This document shows positions 1 to 12,499 of a stretch of DNA of 64,000 nucleotides, piece by piece. Source of the DNA: Epinephelus fuscoguttatus. Its lineage: Eukaryota > Chordata > Actinopteri > Perciformes > Serranidae. The notes below the pieces were generated by a model that did not search any database, was not told where the DNA came from, and worked only from the letters and a program-made list of their open reading frames with translations. Where the stretch lies: the NCBI RefSeq assembly GCF_011397635.1, contig NC_064772.1, positions 13,717,035 through 13,781,034 on the forward strand. The letters run 5' to 3'. Position 1 is the stretch's first letter. Every line of letters starts with the position of its first letter. The position numbers and the translations under genes were made by a program.

Positions 1-484
1 TGCACTGACATAACATTTGCACTGAGCGCTTACAAGTCCATAATGCAGCTCTCCATTGTAATATTCCTGTAGTAACCCAATGGGACTTTTTGTGGTATTA
101 AATGGTGAGTTTAATGACCTTATGGAATGTAATGGACTGCTATGTTGCTATAATATTCATGTAGACTTTGCAGTGTTAGTATGACATGGAGTTTCCCACC
201 AGTGTAGTTATACATTTCCAGGCAGTGTCAGCATCATTTAAAGCGAACAAGCCGCAGTAAGTTTCCCGCTGGCGTCTTTAAAATTAAATAAAATAGCGGA
301 AAACTTGGTGCTGTAAAACAAACAGGCCTCCGTATCAGCAGTGAGAGTGGAAGCAGTTTCTGGACCGAGCCTGTGTAATAATAAAAAAAAGTAGACACAC
401 CCTCTGTGTAAACGGGATAAATGTGATTAGGGAGGACCGAGCAGACAAAAGATAGCCAAATGTCCCATAGTTTTAAAGGCATCA

Positions 485-847
<363 letters not shown>

Positions 848-1018
848 CTATTGTGGGATTCCTGCCCTCAGTCTGGCGTCACCTCCACCCGGAGATCGTC
901 TGTAATGGGAGGAGCAGTCGCTTGGTGCTTTAAAAGTGGGACCAGTGTTTGTGCTGCAGTTTGGGCCGGAACTACTAATAATGTACAAATAATTATGGAA
1001 GTAAATGCTCGAATAAGT

Positions 1019-1073
1019 GAATAAATAAATAAATAATAAATAAATAAATAATAATAATAATAATAATAATAAA
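1019..1073. repeat. AAAT/AAT microsatellite
   Basis: Tandem AAAT units pass into AAT units without interruption. This opens about 700 bases of very AT-rich sequence (to roughly 1,780) with scattered ATAAATA words. I see no gene in that stretch. Confidence 0.85.
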
Positions 1074-1969
1074 GACTTTTTTTTTTTTACATCAGTTGAT
1101 ATGTTATATATTTATATATTAAAATGTTTATATTAATACATAAATAATTATATAAGTTAATACTTTAAAAATGTAGAATAATAAACATAGTATGTATATC
1201 AATTATAAAAATAAAAGTGTTATGTGGAATGTAAAAAAGAATATATAATAAAATGCTAAAATAAATTAAAGAAATAATTATATAATTTAACATTCATATA
1301 AATTAATAAATTAATAATTATAAATTATGAAATAAATTATTAAATAATTATATAATGTAATGCTCACATAAATAAGTAAGTCAGTAAATAAATAACTAAA
1401 AATAAATATATATAAATAAATATATAATAAAATGCTGAAATAAATAAATAAATAAATATATAATTGAATTCTCAGATAAAGAAGAAAATAAGTAAGTAAG
1501 TAAATAAATAATGATAAATAATAATAATATAAATGCTGAAATAGATGAATATATACATAATTATCAGTTCATACTTAATAAATATATAATTATATTTAAA
1601 AAATGCTTATATTCATGAATAAATAATAATATAAGTTAACACTTAAATATAAATATGATTATATAATAAAATGCTTAAATAGATGAATAAACAAATAATT
1701 ATCTGGTGAAATTCTTAATTGTCACCATAAATGAATAAATCACAAATTAAATGAGACATTAAATATATAAATGTATAAAATTTGTCTGTGTATTTATCAT
1801 AGACTGTATAAAAATATGTATTTATGTATATACTTACACATCTGTATATTGATGTATGCATTTGTACATTAATTGATTTATTCACATATTCATTTGTTTA
1901 CACATTTATTCATCTGTATTTTTATTCATTTATTCTTTCATTTATCCATAATGTAAATCGCTACAGCAG

Positions 1970-2095
1970 TTATTATTATTATTATTATTATTATTGTTGT
2001 TGTTGTTGTTGTTGTTGTTGTTATTATTATTATTATTATGATTATTATTATTAATAATAATAATCATAATTATAATAATAATAATAATAATAATG
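1970..2095. repeat. Compound trinucleotide repeat with self-complementary arms
   Basis: The order is a (TTA)n run, a (TTG)n run, a second (TTA)n run, then (TAA)n-type sequence broken by CAT. The TTA and TAA arms can pair over tens of bases, so a single strand can fold into a long hairpin. It lies in the abi1/acbd5 intergenic region. Confidence 0.85.
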
Positions 2096-2274
2096 AATTA
2101 CAATTTTAGATCATGTCGATTGACTAATAAATTAATCGACTAATTTCAGCTCTGGATATCTTACAACTTGTGGTACTCGAAAATAAAAACAAAGTGAGAG
2201 GTCTTGCTTTTCGTTCCCGTCTACTTATCATCATCCGTCCAACTGAAGAAAAAAAATCATGGCTCCCGAGTAGA

Positions 2275-2514
2275 GCATGATGGTAAATGTAGTTTTACTC
2301 TGAACTGTGGGGATTCATGCTATTTATTCAAGATTACGTCGAAATATTTTTACCATATCATTCTTATTTTTCACTTATTAATAGTTTTTTAGTTTCTCAC
2401 TGAAACCCGCTTTCAATAACATTTCCACCAAAAGCGTTATAGTAGCCGAGGAGGATTTGTGGGGATTGTAGGCAAAAGCGAAATCCGGTAGAAAACCACA
2501 ACTCCCAGAGTACA
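2275..2514. promoter_or_regulatory. ZNF143/THAP11-like motifs upstream of acbd5
   Basis: At 2,275-2,296 the sequence GCATGATGGTAAATGTAGT closely resembles the ZNF143 (SBS) consensus. At 2,496-2,514 ACAACTCCCAGAGTACA resembles the same motif in the other orientation. A weaker GGGGATTGTAGGC lies between them. Such sites are typical of vertebrate housekeeping and bidirectional promoters. Function here is inferred from motif resemblance only. Confidence 0.45.
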
Positions 2515-2541
2515 CCTCAGCCAAGCCTCATTACACTGTTC

Positions 2542-2592
2542 ATGGCGTCTGGTCGAAGGCTAAAGACAGGTCGCCGTCTGACAAACAGATAG
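2542..2592 (+). other. Short upstream ORF in predicted acbd5 leader exon
   Basis: A 16-codon ORF (ATGGCGTCTGG to TAG) lies inside the predicted noncoding first exon, which ends at 2,608 with a strong GTAAGT donor. The ATG has G at +4. If this leader is used, the ORF could damp acbd5 translation. There is no evidence that it is translated. Confidence 0.35.
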
Positions 2593-2954
2593 GCCGTTGA
2601 CTTTAACGGTAAGTATCATCGGTTTCGGGCTTTTCCGTCGACAGTTTGGAAGTTTATTTTGTATTTAGCACAGATATGTTGACAGTTAGACGTGTGTCGC
2701 AGAGCAGACGATGTGTCCTAGATACACAACAGCCTCCTACTGGTGGTCACAACATACTGTAAATACAGTAACTGCCAAGTTTAGCTAGTCGCATTAGCAT
2801 TGCAAAAGTCTGGATATACACGCCAGAGTTGTATCAAGAGTTAGCATATATGCTATTGTGGACATTTTGGCATATTTTTGTTCTCGTGTGATGTTGCAGT
2901 GGTGTGTTTGTTTACTGTCTGTAGGTTTTGTGTTGACTGTCTCAGTGTGACACA

Positions 2955-5900
2955 ATGGAGGTGGAGAGTGTCAAAGTGGAAGATGAGAGGCGTTTGACAG
3001 TGCTGAGGTTTGAGGCTGCCGTTAAAGTCATCAAGAGTTTAGCCCCGGATGGTAAGTGAGCAAATCAGTCTATATGCATATCATTTAGGCCAGTTCAACC
3101 AGTTCACGGCTTTAACATAAGGGCACAGGCAGAATGGTGTCAGACCTAGCTTGGTGCAGTGCCACAGCTTTGGGTGTTGTGCGACTTAAAAGGCATAATC
3201 CACTTTACTAACAGTGTGCAGAGATTTATCTCATAGCCTGCAGTCAACAACTCCATGCAAAAATCACAACAGTCACTTTTTAAAGGTCTAGTGTGTATAA
3301 TTTAGGGGATGTAGTGGCCTCCAGCAGCGAGGACTGCAGACTGCAACTAGCTAAAACTTCTGCTGGTTATAATTTATTCATTGATTATTATTAAGTAGGG
3401 TTTTTAGGTCTCTTCTTCTTCAAAACAAACAGGTCAGGTGAGTAAAACCAGTAAAAGCACTAAATAAAGCAGGTTGCAGATGGCCTGCTAGCACAGCACC
3501 TGCAAGTGTGTGCTCACTTTATTTTGATCCAGAAGTTCCGGAGCTTTTTACTGGGAGCTGAATTATCCGCAGAGATCTCCTCCTCTCTAAAACAAACAGA
3601 TCAGGCATTCAGTCTGCTGAAAACATTGAATAAAGCAGTGTCACATTACAAATCAGTGTTTCTCTGATGCTGTTTTGGATGTCAGAGGCAGGTTGCTCAC
3701 CTAGTACCTGCTAATTTATCATTGGCTTTTTTTCTCAGATAACTCAGATCTGGACGTTTAGGAGGTTGTTACCAGGAGCTGTATTATCCACAGAGGTCTC
3801 GTCCTCTCTAAAACAGACAGACCCAGTGATTTAAACCACTAAAAATACTGAATAATGCAGGTTCATGTTAAAAAACTGGCGCTCTCTTCGCAGAAGGGCG
3901 CTAACTACAGTTAGCAATGCGAAAACATGAATGGCCCAATCCAGAGCTAGTGTTTGGTTTGTCCAATATGTTTCTGCAATCTCTGTGGATGTTGCACAGC
4001 TTCCTATAAAGATATAAATGAAAGGTAATGAAACCACAACGATTCTTTTTTTCAGGTGAATACACACAAAAGAAAACAGACTTATTATGTTTCATTTCTG
4101 CCTCTATATCCCACTAAATCCTGCACACTGCTCCTTTAAAGTCTGTTGTGTCTCAGAGACTTTGCAGATTTGTAAGAGATAGGGAAAAAGTAGGCTTATT
4201 GTGCTTATTAAACATTTGTTTTGCACATTTTCAGTATAAAATGTCCTCCATTTTCCTCAGGTCCCTTTCAGCCGTCCAACGACATGATGCTCAAGTTCTA
4301 CAGTTACTATAAACAAGCCACTGTGGGCCCGTGCAATATACCCCGACCTGGCTTCTGGGATGCAGTTGGCAAAGCAAAATGGTAAAGACAACAAGAAATG
4401 CACAGTCATTCAGTATGTTTTTATTTTTGCCCCAATGCGTTCAGGTTTCTCACATGCTTTGTTGGGAACATATGAGTGTATTTAATTACAGTATTTTCTG
4501 TGGTTCTTCTGTTTTTTACTTTCAAGAATGATTCTCCTGTAATGGTCAAGCTGACGAAGACAAGTTTTATGAATAACACAGTCTTCAAGGCAAATCATGA
4601 CATTTAATCTGGATAAGCCACTGTTGGCTGAAATAAAAACAATGTTTAACTTGTGCATGTTGCACAACATGTTGCTTCTGGGCCGCTTCAGTCTTACTGT
4701 GCAAAACAAGACAGAGCCACATGCACTCCACTGGGTATTTGTGACCCACAGCGTCCCCCATTTTAGTCTCCAGTTGTGTTAGGTGATCTGTGGACTCTTG
4801 GAATGTAACCTCTTACCCACTAGGCTGCTGTTTCTCTCATTACATCAGGGTGGGGTTTCGCAAGTTCATCAGGAAATTGTAAAAACACCTAGTGAGGGAA
4901 TAACTCTAGTTACTGCTGAATGGTTTCTGTCGGCCTTTGTCCCTCAGCTAACGGAGGGCATATTGACCTCCAATAAAGTGGCCTTGTTGACAAAGTTGAA
5001 AACTGGCACATGAGTGTTCAAAACCGATCTTTAGGATGTAGATGTTTTACTTTTTTTTTTTTACATGATTAAAGGATGTAATAATGCAGTTTATTTATTT
5101 ATTGTTTATTTATTCAGGGATGCTTGGAATTCTCTTGGAGATATGCCAAAAGAAGAAGCGATGGCAGCGTATGTTAATGAAATGAAGCTGGTATGTTACT
5201 TTTACAGACGATTTAACAGTTTTATTATATAAGAATACAAGTGATTTGATAGACAAAACTGTGGACTCATGGACTGTCACTGACATTGCATCTGTTGCTG
5301 TGTTTGATGCAAAGATCCTGGAGGGTATGCCCATGACGGACGAGGTGGAGGAGCTCTTACGCGTCCTCGGCCCGTTCTATGAGCTGATTGACGAGAAGAA
5401 AAAGATCACACAGATATCAGACCTGAGCACAGGTAGGTTTGATTCACATCTCACTTTGTTTGTGATGTCAGAAACAACATGTGGAGCTTAACCTTTTATA
5501 ATTTGCCTCTTGTCATATGCTCAGCCCGTTTGACACAGTTTGCTAGGCAACTGGAAGGCAAGTATATGACTGAGTCTGGTGGTATAGTTTAGTGCTGGTC
5601 TGGTGTTGTAGATCAGACGCTTTTGGTGCTTGTTGTTATTAGCAGTCGTGTCATGCATGCTCAGTTAGTGCTATAGAACATGAAGCTTAGCACATTCTTT
5701 GCCATCAGAAATAGATGCTTTCATTTGATAGAGGTAATGCCAAACTTAATGTGTGCTTAGTTGGCACTGACTTTAAAATTGTGTCTCTCAACCTCATGTA
5801 AATAGATTATTTTGATTTAATTATAAAGTAGGGAAAGTATTATTAAAGGAGAACTGTGATATTTTTCAAACCAAACCCTAATTTCCCATGTTTTTGTGTC

Positions 5901-8900
5901 TAAGTGAATTTTTGAAATTGGTCTGTATTCCAAGAGAGTGCTGCAGCCAGCAGTGGTGAAACAGGCTGCAGTGTAACCATTAGGGGCGTGTTCACGCCAA
6001 CAATTTTCATTCATTAAAAGTGTTTGTTTTTGCCACTCACTGGTTCACGTTATTCTTTTGAGTGTCTGGCAACATTACAGAAATGACCCGACAAAGAAAT
6101 TAAATGTTTTTCCTTCCCAATTGCTTGTTCCGAACTGTCTTGTTAAAGGAGATGTTTTGCTTTGAAATTAAATACATTTTTTACATTGTTAAAATCTTCG
6201 TAATTGTCAGCCATGACATTAAAAATCTTCTAGATTATAACACGATTTATAATAAGATTTGCTTTCTGTACTCTAACACAAACTATTACTGGCACTTCTC
6301 TCTTCAACGGTCACTTGCATTTCTGTCGTTTTCTTCCGTCACCTCTTGTGAGATTTCAGAATGAGTCTTCTCGGTAGCTAGACTTAGACACCAAACAGAC
6401 CGGAGCAAGTGAAAGGTACGGGAAAATGTTTAATTTTTCCATATTATCCTTTCTGTAATGTTGTAAGACACTAATAAAAAACTCTAAACCTGTCAGTGGC
6501 AAAAACAAGCACGTTTAATGGACGTAAGTTGAAGGGGCGCACCTGTGCCGAGTGGTTACATGTTAGCCTGTTGTCTGCGACAGGCTGCAGCCTTCTCTCT
6601 CAATACTGGACCAAAAACAATCGTCACTTAGACACAAAAACATGGGAAAATAGGGTTCAGGTTGGAAAAAACCCTGTATCGCTTTAACATTACCTCAAAG
6701 GAAGCACTGTCTTTTGGGATTTGCTGTGTTGGAATTAAATCCATTTTTGTTGCTCAGGATTTGGCACAATGTTGAATTCAATGCCGTCAAAGAGCGTCAC
6801 AAAGAGCATCGTCAGAACGATGGAAATGAACGGCACTCTGGAGACCCGTCCTGCCAGGCTCAAATCAAAGGAAGTGAAGAAGATGTCAGAGGAAGAAATA
6901 CAAGAGGAGGAAGAAGATGAAGATGAGGAGGATGAGGAAGAGGAGGATGAGGAAGAAGAAGAAGAAGAGGAAGTGATAAGGGACGTCAAAAAAGGTGACA
7001 AAGTTATAAAAACTACATCAGAAAATAATGCAAGAAGAAAACATTCAGTGAACGTAATTTTGTTTGTTGGGGTTTTATTTCAGATAAGAAATCAGCAGCA
7101 TCACAGCCTAAGAAGAAAAGTTCAGCCAGGAGACACAAAGTGCCGCTGTCAAACGGTAAAGTGGCCAACGGGGTCACCCATCTGACCAATGGGAGTCATT
7201 CCAGGGCCGCTCTGAACAGTGACAACTCTCAGGAGGGGTCAGTTGGCGAGCCTGTGCTCAACGGTCACCACACAGGTAAGAAACACCGAGTTCCATGATG
7301 GCACGTCCTGTTCTAGTTTGAAGTCCCAATGAAACACCTTCTGCACCATGACACATTTCCCATTCAAGCTGAATATTCATGCAGTATACAGCAACAAGAA
7401 AGATTTAAACAAAATTATTAGCATTTGATTGGACCGCTAAAAATTGGGCGGGCTTAGACTATAGTGCAGTGCAGAGCTACAGCATACTGTTGGCTCTACA
7501 CACACCTCCCACACCTGGAGCACATTCAATCTGAACTGTTCAGCTCCAGGTGGAACAACATGTTTTCTTCAAAATGCTTTGCAGTGTACTTAGAGGTATG
7601 TTCGGTCTCTCGTCATGTGGGTTTGTTGGAGCTGTTCCCAAATCAGCAGCAACGTGTGTATAAAGACAGTTTGCTTGCACAACACAAAAGGGTGTTCAGC
7701 TCTACAGTTTTCCATTTAAATAAACGCTTTGCCACATTTTGTCGGGGCTGAACGCACCTGTGTTGTTAGATCAGGAGGAGGACGAGGAACAGATGAAGGC
7801 ATTAGACCTCACCTGCATTGTTTTGGAAATGAAAACAAAGGTTTTGCCCATAGATATCGAAACACACATATCTCCCTATCTCTCCCTATATTGCTCTTTT
7901 AGCTACTACAGCCCACAAATGGTCTCATTTGATTGGATGTACTCTTGTAAACGGCTCTGAGTGCAGCATAAAGGCCTTTAAACACCGGCGGCATGACAAA
8001 TTAATGACATGAAAATGCAAAACACTCACCTGCGAATATTTTGCATCAAAACTGACAGCGATTTGAATTTGCAACAGTCGCAACACTTCTTTAATAAAAG
8101 ATTAGAGTAGATTCATTTTGAGTGAATTTTAGTTCCCTCTGGTTAACAGTTACACAATGTCTATGTCTAGGGCTTTTATTGTGAAAGGTAAAAGGAAAGT
8201 GACTGGTTCTGGTATGGGCTGCATCTGTCAAGATTGGTAGAAGCAATAAAGTTTGCATTCTTGGTTTACACAAGCCTCCATGTTGCTGTTTGGAGATGCT
8301 GCTCCACACATTGTCTTTATCATTTTTGTCCTTTCTCATAAAATTCAGAGTGCCGAGAAACACAGACAATCAAAAGATCTGACATCGCTGTGATGTGACG
8401 TCTGTTCCGCGCAACATGATTGGTTGATGTCTTTATTTGTGCTGCAAAAGTTTTGAAAAATCAACTCCAAAAAAATATTACACCGCTTTTTCACTGCATA
8501 ACATTCACGTTCTGTGTGTTGAAAAAATTTATTGACGTGTGTATTAATTGCACAAAAAAACCACAGTGCTGTGTAAAGGCCATAGTCATCAAACATTTTA
8601 AGACAGGGATTTTGATTTTAAAAATACTCTGATAAAGATTTTTTGGCATATATTTGGCATCGAACAAGAGATATATTATTAATTAAAGCAGCATTAAAAC
8701 TGGGAAAATGTACTTTGCATTTCACTCTGTCTTAAAATCTGGCATTAGTAAATGTCCTGTCCTGTTACTGAGGACTCTGTACTCACCTCACCCGCTGCCT
8801 GTGACTGCCCGTGCTGGTGTATCAGCGCACCATGTGATCAGATAATCTGCTAAGCTTCATTCCCAGAGCTGTGGCAACTCAGCAGATACACTGAATCTTA

Positions 8901-11743
8901 ACACTTTACACGTCAGCTGCTCCTGGGACAGTTTTAATGGACTAAACTAATGGCTCCCCTGAAATGGCACACAAAGCCCCCAAATAAAGTAAACACTGCC
9001 TTTCCTCCATGTCCCTCTGTTAATGATGGTGCAGTTTACTCTGCATTAAAGTGCTTAGCTTTTTTCCTCTCTATTTGTGCCCTCTGTGCTGATCTCAGAT
9101 CCCAGTGTAGACGTGACTGGTCCCAGCCACCTGGCCAGTGACTCAGACAGCGAAGTCTACTGTGATTCTGTGGACCAGTTCGGCCAGGAAGAGGCAAGTA
9201 AAAACTGAAAACCACTTGTGCAGTGGTGGTTGCTCTTGGTTCGTCGTTGATTAATTTTTAATGTGCATCTTCTCCAGAATTCGGAGCATAACCGCTCTTT
9301 GGACGACCTGGAAGAAGAGGAGAACCACGTTCTTCCACCTCTGGAGGAGCCACAGGCAACACAGGAGCTCCAGGAGGACGTTCACGGTGCACCGCAGGGC
9401 ATCAGGTGTGGGGGAGAGGACGGAGAGAACAGTGGAACAATGTCACAGAGACAGAGACAGAGACTGAATGTAGACATGCCGAACAGCTCTTTGGTCAGAA
9501 GAGGAAGAGGTAAGGTGATCCTCATAGGGCGTCAGTACTTTGGTTTGACTGTGTTTGCAGTCTGCATGGCGTTCTGAAGAGAGCTACTAAACGTGTACTA
9601 ATTATGAATCATTTTTAGGCTCCAGGTCTCCAGGCCGCGGCTCTGGATCTCTGATGCCTACATACAGTGGCGGAGATGGGGACGGGGACCGCTGGGGAGG
9701 ATCAACACCTGGGGGGAGCCTGAATGAGCAGATAGTTGTGGCATTGACGAGGCTGCAGGAGGACATGCAGAGCGTTCTGGAGAGGCTGCACACTCTGGAG
9801 GCTCTGACTGCAAGCCAGGTCAGACGAGTCAGACGAGTCCGTCCTCTCACTCATTAAAGGAATAAGGGCCCCAAAAACACCACATTTTGTTCCACCTTCT
9901 CAAATATGAATATATTTTGGTTTTATTTGTGTTTACAATAGGAATTTGAGGAATAGGAATTTTTGTGCTGTTGTCAAACAAGATAAGCAATATAAATATG
10001 TCAAATGCTTAAACAACTACCTGAGACTACTTTCAGTGTTTAACTAGCAAATAAAGGAAGAGGACAGTATTCAAAAATGACATGTGTAGCACACTAAAAT
10101 TAAGTAAACCTGCCAAAAACTAGATGTATCCTAATGATATTTCTGTAAATTAAGTAGTTTTATTCCCATCTAAAAATAGCTTCCTGGGGCAGACAAGCTG
10201 CATGCTGTATGTCACTCCCTCTCTCTCTCCCCCCTATGACAAGAAGTGTCAGTGTACACGGACTAAAAATCAACTCAGGTCTGGCTAAGTTGTGATTTCA
10301 GTGTGCAGATGACGCCTTTTAGAGAGAAGATAAGGGGTCTGTACTTTGGTCTTGTCAACAACACACTGCAGACAGTTACTCACTGAAACATTCATACTTG
10401 AGTGGTGTCTACCTTTTCCTCTGACAAAAAGTATAAAGATTTTTTTTATGTCTCTGCAGGCAAGATCAATGTCTCTGTCGCCAACTTATGCATCACCTCC
10501 AGTGAATAAGAGGAGTCAGGTAAACTGTTTACAATACATCACTGTTTGTTCTTTGACTGATTAAGAAAGAAAGCTTTCTTTTTATATCCTACACCAGCTG
10601 AAATAATGTTTTGTGATCATTTGCAGGAATCTAATTAATAAATCAGTACTTTGACGAACCAGTTTTATTTAAAATAATGCTAATTCTTATTTATTCTTCA
10701 CCTCAGAAACCATCCTGGTGGCCTTTCGACATCTCTCCGACCAGTTTGGCCTTTGCTGTTGTATGGCCATTTGTGGTTCAGTGGCTTATTCGCCTGTATA
10801 TGCAGAGAAGGAGAAGGTATTATTTTACTGAAATTTAAAGGAATACTTCACTCCCCAAATGACCACTTAAATATTTGTTGCTCATCCAGTGTAACTTTGA
10901 ATTTGTGAAGAAAACTTTTTCTCGCATACCTCCAGGGAATGAAGAATGAAGGTGAAAATTCTTGATGGATTTAAGTCATAGGGGTCCACGTTTAACAACA
11001 GCAAAACTATATCAGTTCATCTGTTAACAAACTCTCACACAACTCGTGCAGTATAATCCAAGTCTCATTTATCCAGTATGCTCGGTACTTTCCGAACAGA
11101 CAGCCCTTTCTGATGGGGAACTAAACTCTCTCAAAGCCAAACTCCATTGACAAGAATGGTAATTTTACCTCGCTGAACACTGGAGCTGCTGGTCTACCAC
11201 TGCCTCAATCAGATAATTTGTGTAACTGTATAACTTAAGTGTTTTAAAAGGTTAGTTTAGATTCACCAAAGTCAAACAGTAACACAAACAAACTACAGAT
11301 CGAGACAGCGGTAGACCAGCAGCTTCCCTGTTCAGTGAGGTAAATGTCTGTTTTTGTCAATGGAGTCTGGCTTTGAAGAGAGCATAGGTAAATTTCACTT
11401 TCAGCTTGGTTTTCTGTCTGTGTGCAAAGTACTGAGCTTACGACTGGATAATGAGACTTGGACTATACTGTATGAGTTGTGAGAGTATATAGTTTTGCTG
11501 GTGTTAAACATGGACCCCTATAACTTTAATTCGTCAATTAAATTGATTTTTGGATTCCTTATTCACTGTTGAGGCATGCAAGAAAAAGTTATTTCATGAG
11601 TTCAGCATTACACAAGGTAATTGATTAACAATTGATAATTTGGGGGATGAAGTATTCCCTTAAAACTGCAATCTTCCACCATTTCTTGCATTACCCAATG
11701 TAACTCATTACATTTCTCCTTCTTTAATAGACGGACCAACTGA
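2955..11743 (+). CDS. acbd5: Acyl-CoA-binding domain-containing protein 5
   Basis: ACBD5 is a tail-anchored peroxisomal membrane protein that binds very-long-chain acyl-CoA and tethers peroxisomes to the ER through VAPB. Coding exons are 2955-3051, 4261-4381, 5118-5190, 5315-5432, 6758-6994, 7084-7275, 9099-9193, 9278-9509, 9619-9818, 10460-10519, 10707-10816 and 11731-11743. They join in frame to 515 aa (human about 534). The ACB domain (residues 10-125) shows YYKQAT and KWDAWNSLG. An acidic Glu/Asp run is at about 190-210. The FFAT-like motif [15 protein letters not shown] is at 297-311. A coiled coil ([15 protein letters not shown]) is near 424-455. A tail anchor follows WWPF, with a basic end RRRRRTN. 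The exon at 9193 uses a GC donor, because the alternative GT puts the next exon out of frame. Intron 6 (7,276-9,098) holds only unclassified repeat-like sequence. The last exon encodes about four residues and rests on phase and homology to the human RRRRKLN end. Confidence 0.93.
3284..4135. mobile_element. TTAA-flanked nonautonomous DNA transposon in acbd5 intron 1
   Basis: The element is bounded by TTAA on both sides. Its ends are imperfect inverted repeats, AAGGTCTAGTGTGTA on the left and AAGGAGCAGTGTGCAGGATT when the right end is reverse-complemented. Inside are about three imperfect units around CTCTAAAACAAACAG...AATAAAGCAG. It has no transposase. TTAA targets point to piggyBac- or Kolobok-like mobilisation. 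Confidence 0.7.
5847..6683. mobile_element. Long-inverted-repeat TTAA element in acbd5 intron 4 (copy 1)
   Basis: The two halves are inverted copies. CCCATGTTTTTGTGTCTAAG near the left end returns as CTTAGACACAAAAACATGGG near the right. Other matched blocks include GCAGCC and the TGCCACTCACTGG / CCTGTCAGTGGCA pair. TTAA flanks both ends. A related copy lies in yme1l1 at about 29,860-30,590. No coding capacity is seen. Confidence 0.7.
10839..11659. mobile_element. Foldback TTAA element in acbd5 intron 11
   Basis: Ends are AGGAATACTTCACTCCCCAAAT and its near reverse complement ATTTGGGGGATGAAGTATTCCC, flanked by TTAA. The arms match over several hundred bases, for example AACAGCAAAACTATA and the inverted TATAGTTTTGCTGGTGTTAA. 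The same family occurs in PKS1 intron 2 at about 39,469. It sits between the tail-anchor exon and the tiny last exon of acbd5. Confidence 0.8.
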
Positions 11744-12499
11744 ATCTGCTCTCACCCAAACACCCATGGGCATAGACGATAATGAGGAGTCCTCTGAATG
11801 TCTGGTCGGGTTGCTAATGGCTGTAACTCCCCCCTGCTTAGACCCACAGCCCAGTAATTTGCTTTTGCACTATAAAGAAGGCACCTAGAGTAATGAGTGG
11901 GAGGACGATTTCTCTTGAGCGTGTTGTAAGGTGGATGTGAAATCAGATAGAAACATGAATGTATGGGCTTAGAGCCTGTGATGATACAAGCTTTTTCAAG
12001 ATGATACCACTGTACTGGAATATTTTTTTTCTGTAAACAAAAGGTTTGTGTTGAGAGGGGGAACCTAAAGTTGTGATGTTAGCGTATTTATAAACCAACT
12101 ACAGCAGCTTCCCGATTATTTCCATATCTAAGGCTGTGTTGCACATCATATGGGCCTGATACTTTAGTTTGAGTATAAATGCTTGACGTGGTTATAAATT
12201 GTCACAATTCACTTTCATTAGACGCCCAGGCAATGCTGCTATAATAAGATGTTGTAATAACTAGTTTAGGCAGGAGGATTGAATGTAATTATATATTGAT
12301 GTGTGTAATTCTTTTAAATTCTGAGAATATGTTAATATTTATTGCTTTTAGCAAGTTATAATGAAGGCATTGTTGGCCAGATTGCAGCTGTGTGAATGAG
12401 GTTTATGTTTAAAGTGACCACTAAATGTTGTTTATGGAAGCGTAATGCATTCACTTGAAAGAAAAGAAAATGTAGAGATAGATAAATATATATTTGCCC

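Noticed and set aside
1824-2054. 76-aa ORF ending in Tyr and Cys runs
   Set aside because: The tail is translated trinucleotide repeat and the rest is AT-rich spacer.
5524-5560. Possible extra acbd5 exon after a CAG acceptor
   Set aside because: It does not match known ACBD5 sequence, and joining exon 4 directly to the exon at 6,758 keeps the frame.
6735-7001. 88-aa minus-strand ORF with a long Ser run
   Set aside because: It is the reverse of the Glu/Asp-rich codons in acbd5 exon 5.
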